Positions 9,736 through 17,252 of a DNA stretch of 64,000 bases are shown in pieces. The position numbers and the translations under genes are program-made. Source of the DNA: Hathewaya massiliensis (GTDB lineage: Bacteria; Bacillota; Clostridia; Clostridiales; Clostridiaceae); contig NZ_CABFVD010000001.1 in the NCBI RefSeq assembly GCF_902143515.1, forward strand, positions 496,001-560,000, in the 5' to 3' direction. Position 1 is the first letter of the stretch, and every line of letters begins with the position of its first letter. The notes below the pieces were generated by a model. It saw only the letters and a list, made by a program, of their open reading frames with translations. It did not search any database and was not told where the DNA came from.

Positions 9736-10719
9736 CTAGATAATGGTTTCTGAAAATCTTTTATATGCCTCTCTTAGTTCTTCTGCTGTATCTTCCACAG
9801 CCCTTGGATTACAAGCAGCCCAAGCTCCTGTTTCAGAGGAAGCATTAAATTTAATCTTATCTGCTGATCTTAATGGTGGATAAAATTCTACATGAAAGTG
9901 ATAATATTCATCATAATTTCCATACTCAGGTGAATTAACTGGTGCCTGATGGATACACATCATATATGGAAATCTTCTATTAAATAAGCTATCAAAGGTT
10001 CCCGAAACCTTCTTTAAAATATCTGCAAAATTAGTTTTTACTCTATCATTAAAATCAGTAATCTTACTATAATGATCCTTTGATACTATAAATACTCCAT
10101 AAGGATAGTCTGTAAAAAAAGGTATATATGCAATAAAATCTTCATTTTCCATTACAACTCTCTGTTTAAAACTAATTTCTTCCCTATTCATATTGCAAAT
10201 TAAACATTCTTTATTCTCCTCATAGTATTCCCTACAAGAATTTAATTCTGTCTGTATTTTTAAAGGCATTACTGAATACCCATAAATTTGTCCATGAGGG
10301 TGTGGCATAGTAACTCCTACCTCTTCCCCTCTATTTTCAAATTCTAATATGTATTTAATCTCTTTATCCTTAGATAATTCTTCATATCTAAGAGACCATA
10401 GATCTACTAACTTTTTAATATGCTCTACAGAAAGCTCACTTAAAACAGCATTATGTTCCTTAGAGTAAAGAATAACCTCACATTTTCCATATGCCTTTTT
10501 TGTCTTATATAATTCGCTTCCTACCTTATCTGGTTCTGGTGGATTTTCACTTAGTGCTGGAAAATCATTATCATACTTTAAAACTTGAAAATCCTCTGGA
10601 ACCTTTCCTGAACCTGGACAAAATGGACACCAATCCTTAGGCATTTGAGGTCTATTTTGTCTATGAGATGCTACCATTGTCCAATCCTTTAACAATGGAT
10701 TCCATCTTAATTCTGCCAT
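9736..10719 (-). CDS. galT: UDP-glucose--hexose-1-phosphate uridylyltransferase
   Basis: 327-residue class I GalT of the HIT superfamily. It exchanges UMP between UDP-glucose and galactose-1-phosphate. The active-site MPHPHGQIYGY (residues about 138-148) holds the nucleophilic His, and CPFCPGS near residue 31 provides zinc-binding Cys. YHFHVEF near residue 273 is a second His-rich metal/active-site segment. The ribosome site GGGGGATTTTTT precedes the ATG. Promoter and a LacI-type operator candidate lie just upstream, and the regulator gene is next. Confidence 0.95.
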   Translation of the reverse strand: MAELRWNPLLKDWTMVASHRQNRPQMPKDWCPFCPGSGKVPEDFQVLKYDNDFPALSENPPEPDKVGSELYKTKKAYGKCEVILYSKEHNAVLSELSVEHIKKLVDLWSLRYEELSKDKEIKYILEFENRGEEVGVTMPHPHGQIYGYSVMPLKIQTELNSCREYYEENKECLICNMNREEISFKQRVVMENEDFIAYIPFFTDYPYGVFIVSKDHYSKITDFNDRVKTNFADILKKVSGTFDSLFNRRFPYMMCIHQAPVNSPEYGNYDEYYHFHVEFYPPLRSADKIKFNASSETGAWAACNPRAVEDTAEELREAYKRFSETII

Positions 10720-10740
10720 AAAAAATCCCCCTTTATCTGC

Positions 10741-10752
10741 GAAAACCTTTTC
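10741..10752 (-). promoter_or_regulatory. Candidate LacI-family operator upstream of galT
   Basis: GAAAACCTTTTC is a 5-2-5 inverted repeat 22 bases before the galT start. It has the size and AT-arm style of LacI/GalR half-sites. The neighbouring regulator makes binding plausible. The match is short and could be chance. Confidence 0.35.
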
Positions 10753-10825
10753 TATTCAATAACTCTATAAACAATATATTTATATTATTATATCATAATC
10801 TTCATAATTAAGTAAAACAAAAAAA

Positions 10826-10873
10826 TTCATAAAGCACTGATTAAAAATAATTTCATCATCAGTACCTTATGAA
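10826..10873 (-). terminator. Hairpin terminator downstream of the galR-type gene
   Basis: TTCATAA pairs with TTATGAA and ACTGAT pairs with ATCAGT. On the minus strand the hairpin is followed by a run of seven T, so it ends transcription of the regulator before galT. Confidence 0.7.
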
Positions 10874-10886
10874 ATCACTTTTTTAC

Positions 10887-11906
10887 TTATCTTAAATTCT
10901 CTGCACAACTTTCCCTTAAAATTAGCTTTGTAGGAAGATTTAATTTTACAGTTCTTTTATTCTTTTGATTTATCATATCCATTAAGAATCTAGCTGCTTC
11001 AATAGCTACTAATTTCATATTTTGATCTACAGAGGTTAATCTAGGTCTAGTTACACTAGATAAAAGCGTGTTGTCAAATCCTATAATAGATAAGTCCTCT
11101 GGAACACTTATCCCAAGCTTAGCGCATATATTTAAAACACCTATAGCCATAAGGTCGTTACAGGCAAAAACTGCTGTAGGTCTTTTTGTACTTTTTAATA
11201 AATTTTCAAACTCTATTTCTGTTTGGTGAACAACTTGTATGCTATTTCCATCACCTACATTTAATATTTCACAATAATCTAATTTATGTTCACTTACTAT
11301 GTCTTTATATACTTCTTCTTTTATATTATATGAAAGACTTTTATTTCCTCTTATAAATAATATATCCCTATGTTTTAAATCTAATAAATATTTAAAGGCA
11401 TCTAAAGTACCTTTTTTTTCATCATAACAAACAGAATTACATGAATTACTTTCACATAAACCATTTACAATAATGATAGGTATATCTTTAGATATTTCCT
11501 CATAATATCCACTTTCCAAGTTATCTAAAGAAGGGTCTATTACAATAATTCCATCCACTTGCCTAGATATTATATCTTCTATTAAGTTCTTCTCCTCTTT
11601 ACTATCTCCACCAGTATTACATAAGGAAATACTGTAATCAAATTGTTTTATAGCATTCTCAATACTTTCTACAATAGTAGAGAAAAAAAGATTTGTAATA
11701 CCAGGAACTACTACTCCTATTACAGATGTTCTTTTTGTTATTAATCCTCTTGCCATAATATTGGGTCTATAGTTAAGCTTTTCTATTGCTTCCTCTATTC
11801 TTTCTCTAGTTTCCTTTTTTACTGGATAATTATTATTTAAAACTCTAGATACTGTGGTTATGGAAACCCCAGCCTCCTTAGCTACATCGTTTATAGTTAC
11901 TGGCAT
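10887..11906 (-). CDS. galR: LacI/GalR family transcriptional regulator
   Basis: 339 residues. The helix-turn-helix TINDVAKEAGVSITTVSRVLNN occupies residues 3-24, ending with the LacI hinge helix (RPNIMARGL). A periplasmic-binding-protein-like sugar-sensing domain follows, with VVVPGITNLFFS near residue 69 and IIGFDNTLLSS near residue 273. It is immediately upstream of galT-galK in the same direction, so it is the likely galactose-responsive repressor. The gene symbol is inferred from context. A terminator separates it from galT, so the enzymes have their own promoter. Confidence 0.85.
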   Translation of the reverse strand: MPVTINDVAKEAGVSITTVSRVLNNNYPVKKETRERIEEAIEKLNYRPNIMARGLITKRTSVIGVVVPGITNLFFSTIVESIENAIKQFDYSISLCNTGGDSKEEKNLIEDIISRQVDGIIVIDPSLDNLESGYYEEISKDIPIIIVNGLCESNSCNSVCYDEKKGTLDAFKYLLDLKHRDILFIRGNKSLSYNIKEEVYKDIVSEHKLDYCEILNVGDGNSIQVVHQTEIEFENLLKSTKRPTAVFACNDLMAIGVLNICAKLGISVPEDLSIIGFDNTLLSSVTRPRLTSVDQNMKLVAIEAARFLMDMINQKNKRTVKLNLPTKLILRESCAENLR

Positions 11907-12165
11907 CTATAGTCACCCTCTCAATTTTTCGAATTTTCAATAAAGTATTTTTATTACATATATATTATCAGATTATTTTTTATTTTTCAATAATATATAA
12001 GTTATATCAATATATTTTTATTCTTTATTTAATATCTTTTTTTATTCTATTATAATTATTTAAAAAATAAACATTTTACATGCTATTTTCATATTTTACA
12101 ATAATATTTTTTTTATTTAAGGCTATACTAATATTATAATTTAACAAAAGGAGGCATGTAGAATT

Positions 12166-12309
12166 ATGTCACATAAGAACAATAAAAATAGTAAAGATAA
12201 TAAAAAATCTAGTCAAAAAACAAAATCCGAATTAAAGAAGATGCAAATGGAAACTGCCAATGAAATCGGAGTAAATAATGAATCTAAAAAATTAGGCAAA
12301 GAAAAGTAA
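12166..12309 (+). CDS. Short SASP-like spore protein (47 aa)
   Basis: A 47-residue protein with a strong ribosome site (AAAAGGAGG, 12146-12154). The first 20 residues are Lys/Asn/Ser rich. Residues 21-37 (SELKKMQMETANEIGVN) resemble the start of alpha/beta-type small acid-soluble spore proteins, where GPR protease cuts in an (E)xANE-IG motif. The rest of the SASP domain, including the second conserved GGxxGG-type region, is missing. It may be a minor SASP or a derived DNA-binding peptide stored in the spore. It stands alone, with a short terminator 14 bases after the stop. Confidence 0.6.
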   Translation: MSHKNNKNSKDNKKSSQKTKSELKKMQMETANEIGVNNESKKLGKEK

Positions 12310-12322
12310 GATAAACTTACCA

Positions 12323-12338
12323 TAGCACAAAAGTGCTA
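12323..12338 (+). terminator. Short hairpin after the SASP-like gene
   Basis: TAGCAC-AAAA-GTGCTA followed by AATTTTA. Six-bp stem, only a modest T-tract, so activity is likely but weak. Confidence 0.5.
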
Positions 12339-12369
12339 AATTTTACACAGTAAATTATAAAAATATATG

Positions 12370-12402
12370 ATACCTACCTCCTGTAAAATAAGTGGTAGGT
12401 AT
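12370..12402 (-). terminator. Hairpin terminator downstream of manA
   Basis: ATACCTACC (12370-12378) pairs perfectly with 12394-12402. On the minus strand it is followed by CATATATTTTTAT, a T-rich tract suited to ending the manA transcript. Confidence 0.55.
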
Positions 12403-12479
12403 TATATACTTGGCTATATTTCTAAAAATAACATCAATGTTAAAATTAAATATAAGCAGTTCTAATACTATATATTTTT

Positions 12480-13310
12480 TTATATCTCTACCTTTAATAT
12501 ACATAAGTCTCCAACCAGCTCATAATTTGTTTTCTTATCTATTAAGATATTATCTTTTTCCTTTAAACTTATTATTTCCCTTGAATTTAGATCTATTACT
12601 TGGCCCTCCCCACTTAGAACAAATATAAAGTTTAAATTATTTAATGTTTCCAGTAAAGATTGTTCTTTAACCTTGATTTTCTCTATAGAGAACTCCATAT
12701 TTTTGAAATACTCAAAATCCTCAATTATATTAATATTTAGATTTTTTCTTAGATCAATAACATTAAGCGCCTTTTTTATATGAAGTTCTCTACCTCTTCC
12801 ATAATCATGTATTCTATAAGTTATATTACTATTTTGTTGTACTTCTAATAATTCTATTCCCTCTCCAATTGCATGAATTGTTCCTGCTGGTATATATATA
12901 AAATCTCCATTTTTAACTCTTATTTTATTAACGTAATTTTCTATTTCTCCACCCTTTAATATATCTTCTAGCTTATTATAAGATATTTCTTCTTTTAAAC
13001 CACAATAAATATAGGCATCCTTTTTTGCATTTAAAATATACCAACATTCACTTTTTCCATTATCTTTTTCTACTGTTCTTGCAAACTCTTGTGTTGGATG
13101 GACTTGAATTGATAATTTATTAATTGCCATAATATTTTTTATTAGTATAGGGAAATCCACATAGTTTAAATATCTCCATAAATTTTTTTCTTTTATATCT
13201 TTATTTTCTATATTAGATACTCCCTCTTTATGACAACATAAATTCCAATCCTCAAAACCCCATGGCTTGCACTTGTGTACCGCATTTAATTTCAATATAG
13301 AGTTTCTCAT
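12480..13310 (-). CDS. manA: Mannose-6-phosphate isomerase (class I)
   Basis: 276-residue cupin enzyme that interconverts fructose-6-phosphate and mannose-6-phosphate. Zinc-binding and active-site motifs are visible: QVHPTQEFA near residue 70, GKSECWYIL near residue 83, IPAGTIHAIG near residue 137 and the YRIHDYGRGRELH segment near residue 165. It is slightly shorter than the usual 300-320 residues but has all catalytic segments. It sits a few kb from manC, the next enzyme towards GDP-mannose (after phosphomannomutase, not seen here). Confidence 0.93.
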   Translation of the reverse strand: MRNSILKLNAVHKCKPWGFEDWNLCCHKEGVSNIENKDIKEKNLWRYLNYVDFPILIKNIMAINKLSIQVHPTQEFARTVEKDNGKSECWYILNAKKDAYIYCGLKEEISYNKLEDILKGGEIENYVNKIRVKNGDFIYIPAGTIHAIGEGIELLEVQQNSNITYRIHDYGRGRELHIKKALNVIDLRKNLNINIIEDFEYFKNMEFSIEKIKVKEQSLLETLNNLNFIFVLSGEGQVIDLNSREIISLKEKDNILIDKKTNYELVGDLCILKVEI

Positions 13311-13482
13311 ATTTGTAAAAACACTCCCTAAACTACTTTTATTATTAAAGTATTCTAGGAGTATTTATTATGTTAATAGTTTTGTTGTTTTAATGAATTA
13401 ATTCTTTCAATATTTCGTTATTATATTTAGTTTTAGTGCTTTTACAAAAGGAATCGAAATTTTTATACTAATAGTTTTGTTA

Positions 13483-14802
13483 TTATCTATGTTTTTTATA
13501 CCTTAAAAAATAATATACAGGAAGTCCTAACAAAGTTATCCCTATTCCCGTTAAAGAATTTATAGTATCGTTATTAATAGTACTTATAATAATATATAGC
13601 CCACCTAATATTCCAACAATAGGAGTAATGGGGTATAAGGGCACTGTGTAAGTTCGTTCTTTATCTTTATGTCTTTTTCTTAATATAAATATAGAGAAAA
13701 CTCCTAAAGTAAAGAAAATCCAAAGAACAAAAACTATCATATCAGTTAATCTATTGAAACTTCCACTTAAGATATATCCAACTGCAAGTAATGCCTCTAA
13801 TATTAAAGAGTTACTAGGAGTATTAAACTTTGGATGAACCTTAGAAATAAACTTATAGAAAGGAAGTTGTCCCCTTTCTGCCATAGCAAAAGGCACTCTT
13901 CCACCAGACATTAAATATCCATTTAGTGTACCAAATACAGATACCATTATGCCTAAAACTACAAAGATAGCTCCACCCTTGCCAAATAGTATTATAGCTG
14001 CATCCGCTGCAGGTTCTCTTGTTGCTATTATTTCATTAAAAGGAATTATTTTTAATAACACAAAATTAAAAATAGCATATATAAAAATTACAAAAGTAAC
14101 CCCAATTATTATAGACCTAGGCAAATCCTTCTTTGGATTTTTTAATTCTCCCGCCATATTAGTAACATAAATCCATCCATCATAAGCCCATAAAGTTCCT
14201 AATATAGCTGTTCCAAAACCTGCACCTATTGAAACATCACTTAAAGAAATTGCATTTCCAACCGTACCCTTAAAAAAGCCAATAGTTACAATAGCTAAAA
14301 TAGGAAGTAATTTACCAAAAGTAGATACTACTTGTATAATCCCTCCATACTTTGTTCCCATAACATTGAATCCTAAAACTACTAAAAGCACTATTGATGC
14401 AAAAATCTTAATTTGTGTATTAGTCATGGGAAGAAAAAATACTCCAAAATTAGCAAAAGCAATCGCTAAGGCTGCAACGGACGCTGGACATACTATTATA
14501 GTTTGTACCCATCCAAACAAAAATCCTAACTTCTCATCATACAACTCCTCTAAATATACATATAATCCTCCTGTTTTAGGGATTGCACTCCCAACCTCTG
14601 CAATAGTTAGAGCTGAACAGAGACTAATGACTCCACCAATAACCCATGCCATTAATCCCATAAATGAAGATCCCGAATTTTTAAAAACTACACCTATCTT
14701 CAAAAATATTCCTGAGCCTATTATAGTGCCTATAACTAAGGTTAGTGCATTTAAAAAAGAAATAGATTTTTTTAAATTTTTTTCTTCCATGTTTTCCTCC
14801 AT
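13483..14802 (-). CDS. APC superfamily amino-acid permease
   Basis: 439 residues with about 12 hydrophobic segments. The first helix has the APC signature TLVIGTIIGSGIF (residues about 20-32), the site that holds the substrate carboxyl/amino groups. The overall sequence is closest to the LAT/SteT-like exchanger group (AVGSAIPKTGGLYVYLEELYDEKLGFLFGW). Likely an inner-membrane amino-acid importer or exchanger; substrate unknown. Two in-frame Met codons are possible starts (residue 1 or 5). The ribosome site GGAGGAAAAC fits the first or second. Confidence 0.88.
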   Translation of the reverse strand: MEENMEEKNLKKSISFLNALTLVIGTIIGSGIFLKIGVVFKNSGSSFMGLMAWVIGGVISLCSALTIAEVGSAIPKTGGLYVYLEELYDEKLGFLFGWVQTIIVCPASVAALAIAFANFGVFFLPMTNTQIKIFASIVLLVVLGFNVMGTKYGGIIQVVSTFGKLLPILAIVTIGFFKGTVGNAISLSDVSIGAGFGTAILGTLWAYDGWIYVTNMAGELKNPKKDLPRSIIIGVTFVIFIYAIFNFVLLKIIPFNEIIATREPAADAAIILFGKGGAIFVVLGIMVSVFGTLNGYLMSGGRVPFAMAERGQLPFYKFISKVHPKFNTPSNSLILEALLAVGYILSGSFNRLTDMIVFVLWIFFTLGVFSIFILRKRHKDKERTYTVPLYPITPIVGILGGLYIIISTINNDTINSLTGIGITLLGLPVYYFLRYKKHR

Positions 14803-14855
14803 TTTTTTCGACTTTAAAGTACATTTTATATATTGAATCTAATTTTATTACTATA

Positions 14856-14883
14856 ATTCTATCATATTTTTAATACTATTCAA
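14856..14883 (-). promoter_or_regulatory. Candidate sigma-A promoter for the amino-acid permease
   Basis: On the minus strand TTGAAT (14878-14883) and TAGAAT (14856-14861) are 16 bases apart, about 55 bases upstream of the permease. The rest of the 337-base gap 14803-15139 is very AT-rich DNA with no gene; a promoter for the next plus-strand gene must also lie there, but I could not pick one with confidence. Confidence 0.4.
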
Positions 14884-15139
14884 TATTTTTTTGTATAAAA
14901 TGAAAGAGTATGTTATTTATTTGAAAGGTTTTCTAAATATCATTTCTTTTATATACTTTTTTATCTACGAAATATTAATTATAGATAAATTCAATAGATT
15001 ACCTCTTGAAAATTAGTTTTATTTATACTAATATATATATACAGAGAATCAATAATTATTTTTATTAACTAATAAATGTTTTTATATAATACTTACTTTC
15101 ATTATTGAAGGTAAAATGAATTAAAAGTGAGGTAATTAT

Positions 15140-15466
15140 ATGTCAGCTATAAAAATAAGCAATGAAGCTTTTAAAGAATTTAAAGAGCTTTTAAAAAATA
15201 ATCAAATAGAAACCGATACTGTTAGAATAGTTATATCAGGTATTGGCTGAGGAGGCCCTAGCTTTGGCCTTGTTCTGGATGAACAAAAAGAAAATGACAT
15301 TGTAGAAAAAGTAGAAGACATGACTTTCCTTGTGGAAGATGATATTAATAAAGAATTTGGTACTTTAGCTATTAGATCTGGTGAAGAAAATGGATATGGC
15401 GGACTATCTATTGAACCAGAAAAAAAAGCAGAAGGCGGCTGCAGTAGCTGTTCAAGTTGTAAGTAA
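15140..15466 (+). CDS. HesB/IscA-like selenoprotein with in-frame UGA (Sec37)
   Basis: A 108-residue reading frame broken only by a TGA at 15248-15250. It aligns from end to end with the intact paralogue at 15841: the paralogue reads SGMGCSGPRFGLVLDE and this gene reads SGIG-(TGA)-GGPSFGLVLDE. So the TGA sits exactly where the paralogue has its family Cys. The reading frame continues 71 codons past the TGA and keeps family features, including GYGGLSIE and a Cys-rich tail (CSSCSSCK). A hairpin fitting bacterial SECIS rules starts 20 bases after the TGA. HesB-like selenoproteins are a described class, so selenocysteine insertion is the best reading. The family binds or delivers iron-sulfur clusters or metals; the exact role of this branch is not known. 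Ribosome site: AAAGTGAGG, ATG at 15140. Confidence 0.85.
15270..15286 (+). promoter_or_regulatory. Candidate bacterial SECIS hairpin
   Basis: TTGTTC-TGGAT-GAACAA forms a perfect 6-bp stem with a 5-nt apical loop beginning 26 bases after the UGA. A G lies at the second loop position. Spacing, loop size and G position fit the published bacterial SECIS pattern (SelB-binding). A second possible pairing (AGGCC with GGCCT) lies between UGA and this stem. The Cys-containing paralogue has no such hairpin at the matching place, which argues against chance. Confidence 0.7.
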
Positions 15467-15492
15467 TTTTTAAAAATATGCAAATAACTTTA

Positions 15493-15525
15493 AAAGAGGT
15501 TCTATATAATCTATAGAGCCTCTTT
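15493..15525 (+). terminator. Hairpin terminator after the selenoprotein gene
   Basis: A 14-bp stem with one wobble pair (AAAGAGGTTCTATA with 15512-15525), 5-nt loop, followed by CTTCTATT. It separates the two HesB-like genes transcriptionally. Confidence 0.7.
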
Positions 15526-15674
15526 CTTCTATTAAAAAATCTAATACTATGTTTTTCTATTGAAAGTTAATCTTATTTATAATATGATATATTTATAAAT
15601 ATTATTTGATATGCTTTATCAAATAACACTTCTTATCTAATAAACAAATTTCTAAAATTCATAAGAAATTTTTG

Positions 15675-15804
15675 CTCCTACTAAAACTTAGAAAACTTTA
15701 TCCCAAGACATAGCTGTTCTTTAATAACACTTTAAAGAAATCAGATAGTCCAAATCTTTGATTGGTAGGAGTCACCTTCACATAGTGGGATGTGAGTATT
15801 AGGT
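15675..15804 (+). ncRNA. Structured intergenic region, possible RNA element of unknown type
   Basis: Upstream of the second HesB-like gene, several helices can be drawn. A 10-bp closing stem joins CTCCTACTAA (15675-15684) to TTGGTAGGAG (15762-15771). Inside it, TTCTTTAA (15717-15724) pairs with TTAAAGAA (15732-15739). Next to it, TCACAT pairs with ATGTGA (15778-15783 with 15790-15795), extended by ACCT (15774-15777) with AGGT (15801-15804). GATAGTC occurs twice. I cannot match it to a known riboswitch. It could be a leader RNA for the gene at 15841, a separate small RNA, or the remnant of a mobile element end. The 374-base gap 15467-15840 holds this and the terminator above. Confidence 0.35.
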
Positions 15805-15840
15805 CGGATAGTCATTAAATAAAAGTGAGGTTGGATATAT

Positions 15841-16164
15841 ATGTCAGCAGTTAAAATAAGTGAAAATGCCTTTAAAGAATTAAAGGAACTTTTAAAAAAT
15901 AATCAAATTGATGCTAATGTTGTTAGAATTGTAGTATCAGGTATGGGATGTAGTGGTCCTAGATTTGGACTTGTATTAGATGAGAAAAAAGAGGACGATA
16001 TAGTAGAGGAAGTACAGGATATGACCTTCCTTGTACAAAAGGACATAAACTTAGAATTTGGTGTATTACAAATTAAATCTAGTGATGAAAATGGATATGG
16101 CGGACTATCTATAGAAACAGAAATTCCAGCTGGTGGTTGCTCAAGTTGTTCAGGATGTAACTAA
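15841..16164 (+). CDS. HesB/IscA-like protein, cysteine paralogue of the selenoprotein
   Basis: 107 residues, about two-thirds identical by eye to the preceding UGA gene. Cys37 (GMGCSGP) takes the position of the UGA. The tail GGCSSCSGCN adds three more Cys, giving four potential metal or cluster ligands. The first residues of the HesB/IscA domain (VKISENAFKELKELL) and the RFGLVLDE segment are clear. Probable iron-sulfur or metal-binding protein; unlike classical IscA it does not stand next to nif/isc/suf genes. Same ribosome-site context (AAAGTGAGGT) as the first copy. The pair looks like a tandem duplication. Confidence 0.85.
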   Translation: MSAVKISENAFKELKELLKNNQIDANVVRIVVSGMGCSGPRFGLVLDEKKEDDIVEEVQDMTFLVQKDINLEFGVLQIKSSDENGYGGLSIETEIPAGGCSSCSGCN

Positions 16165-16206
16165 TTAAAGAAGCTGTTTAAAAATTGATATCTACTAATT
16201 CACTAT

Positions 16207-16254
16207 AAAACCATGTATACAAGGGTTTTTCATTCCCATTTATACATGGTTTTT
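16207..16254. terminator. Bidirectional terminator between HesB-like gene and manC
   Basis: AAAACCATGTATA (16207-16219) pairs with TATACATGGTTTT, followed by more T. Long loop of 21 bases. It lies between the convergent HesB-like gene and the 3' half of manC. A related CATGG-containing hairpin occurs at 45398-45485. Confidence 0.75.
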
Positions 16255-16368
16255 TTGTTGTTTAAGTCTGTATATTGCATTATGGAAGAGGCTCTTTTTA
16301 CTATATATTTATTGAGTTGCACATTTTATTATAAATATATACTCATTTGTCATACAGTACATGCTCTT

Positions 16369-17181
16369 TTATATATATTTATCATATTCCCTATTCTCTT
16401 TTAACATATTAACTAAATGTTTTATTTCTTGATCTTTATTTTTATCCATAACCAAGATTACATCTTCCGTATCTACTATGATTAAATCACTAACTCCAAA
16501 TCCTATTACTAGTTTATCTTTAGTAAAAACTGAGCATTCTTCACATTCTTCCATAAATACATTTCCTTTTACACTATTTCCTCGGAAATTTTTCATAAAA
16601 CGACTTAAGGCAACATAACTTCCTATGTCATCCCATCCAAAACTACTTTTAATAACATAGGCCTTTCTTGTTTTCTGCATTACTCCAAAATCCACAGAAA
16701 TACCCTCTATTAAATTGTATTGTTCTTTAATAGTTTCCTCCTCTGATTCTGTATCCAAGTTTTGATATATAACCATTAATCCCTTGTATATTTTATTTAA
16801 ATATTTTTCCATTTCCCTTAAATATACATCTGCTCTCCAAACAAACATACCACTGTTCCAAAGATATGTCCCCTTTGAAACTAAATCTTTTGCAACCTCT
16901 ATATTAGGTTTTTCTAAAAACCTATCAACTTTATATGATGGTATCTTTCCATCTATCCTATCACCCATTTCAATATATCCATAACCAGTTTCTGCTCTAG
17001 TAGGTTCTATGCCTAAGGTAACAAGTCCCCTTTTTCTCTTTGCTACACTTACCGATTCTTCTATAGTATCAACAAACATCTTATCACCCTCTATATGATG
17101 ATCCGATGGTAAAACTATCATAGTTGCATCTTTATCTTTCTTTAAAAACTTTACTGCTGCAAGACCTATACATGTAGCAGT
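16369..17181 (-). pseudogene. manC: manC 3' portion (mannose-1-phosphate guanylyltransferase), split by a mobile element
   Basis: About 270 codons from the element junction to the TAG/TAA end. Motifs of the nucleotidyltransferase are clear: IVLPSDHHI, VDRFLEKPN, YLWNSGMFVWRAD and SFGWDDIGSY. The protein makes GDP-mannose from mannose-1-phosphate and GTP. Its N-terminal 86 codons lie at 33474-33730 on the same strand. Joining both at the AC dinucleotide gives AAA GAC ACT GCT ACA TGT (K-D-T-A-T-C) and an intact gene of about 355 codons, the normal family length. As it stands this part has no proper start; an internal ATG at 17121 would give a protein lacking the GGKGTR nucleotide-binding loop. 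Confidence 0.92.
17180..17181. other. Left attachment-site core (AC on the minus strand)
   Basis: Junction between manC codons (GCT ACA TGT side) and element DNA (AAGGGG side). The dinucleotide AC shared with 33474-33475 is the only assignment that restores manC codons and gives a near-symmetric attP, as expected of large serine recombinases. Confidence 0.75.
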
Positions 17182-17182
17182 C

Positions 17183-17207
17183 CCCTTATAGACGATAAGG
17201 GTCTTTT
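17183..17207 (+). terminator. Hairpin with T-run at the left element end
   Basis: CCCTTAT and ATAAGGG (17183-17201) form a stem followed on the plus strand by TCTTTTTTA. It would stop plus-strand transcription coming out of manC-side DNA into the element. One arm is also part of the attP arm. Confidence 0.5.
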
Positions 17208-17222
17208 TTATTAATTTTCATA

Positions 17223-17252
17223 GGTCACTGAAGGTCGCGACCGGTCATTTTT
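17223..17252. repeat. GC-rich palindrome and GGTCA repeats near the left end
   Basis: The perfect palindrome GGTCGCGACC (17233-17242) is flanked by GGTCA at 17223 and 17243. An inverted copy of the outer motif, AAAAATGACC, occurs 15-20 bases inside the right end (33445-33454). GC-rich in very AT-rich DNA. May be recombinase, directionality-factor or regulator binding sites. Confidence 0.4.
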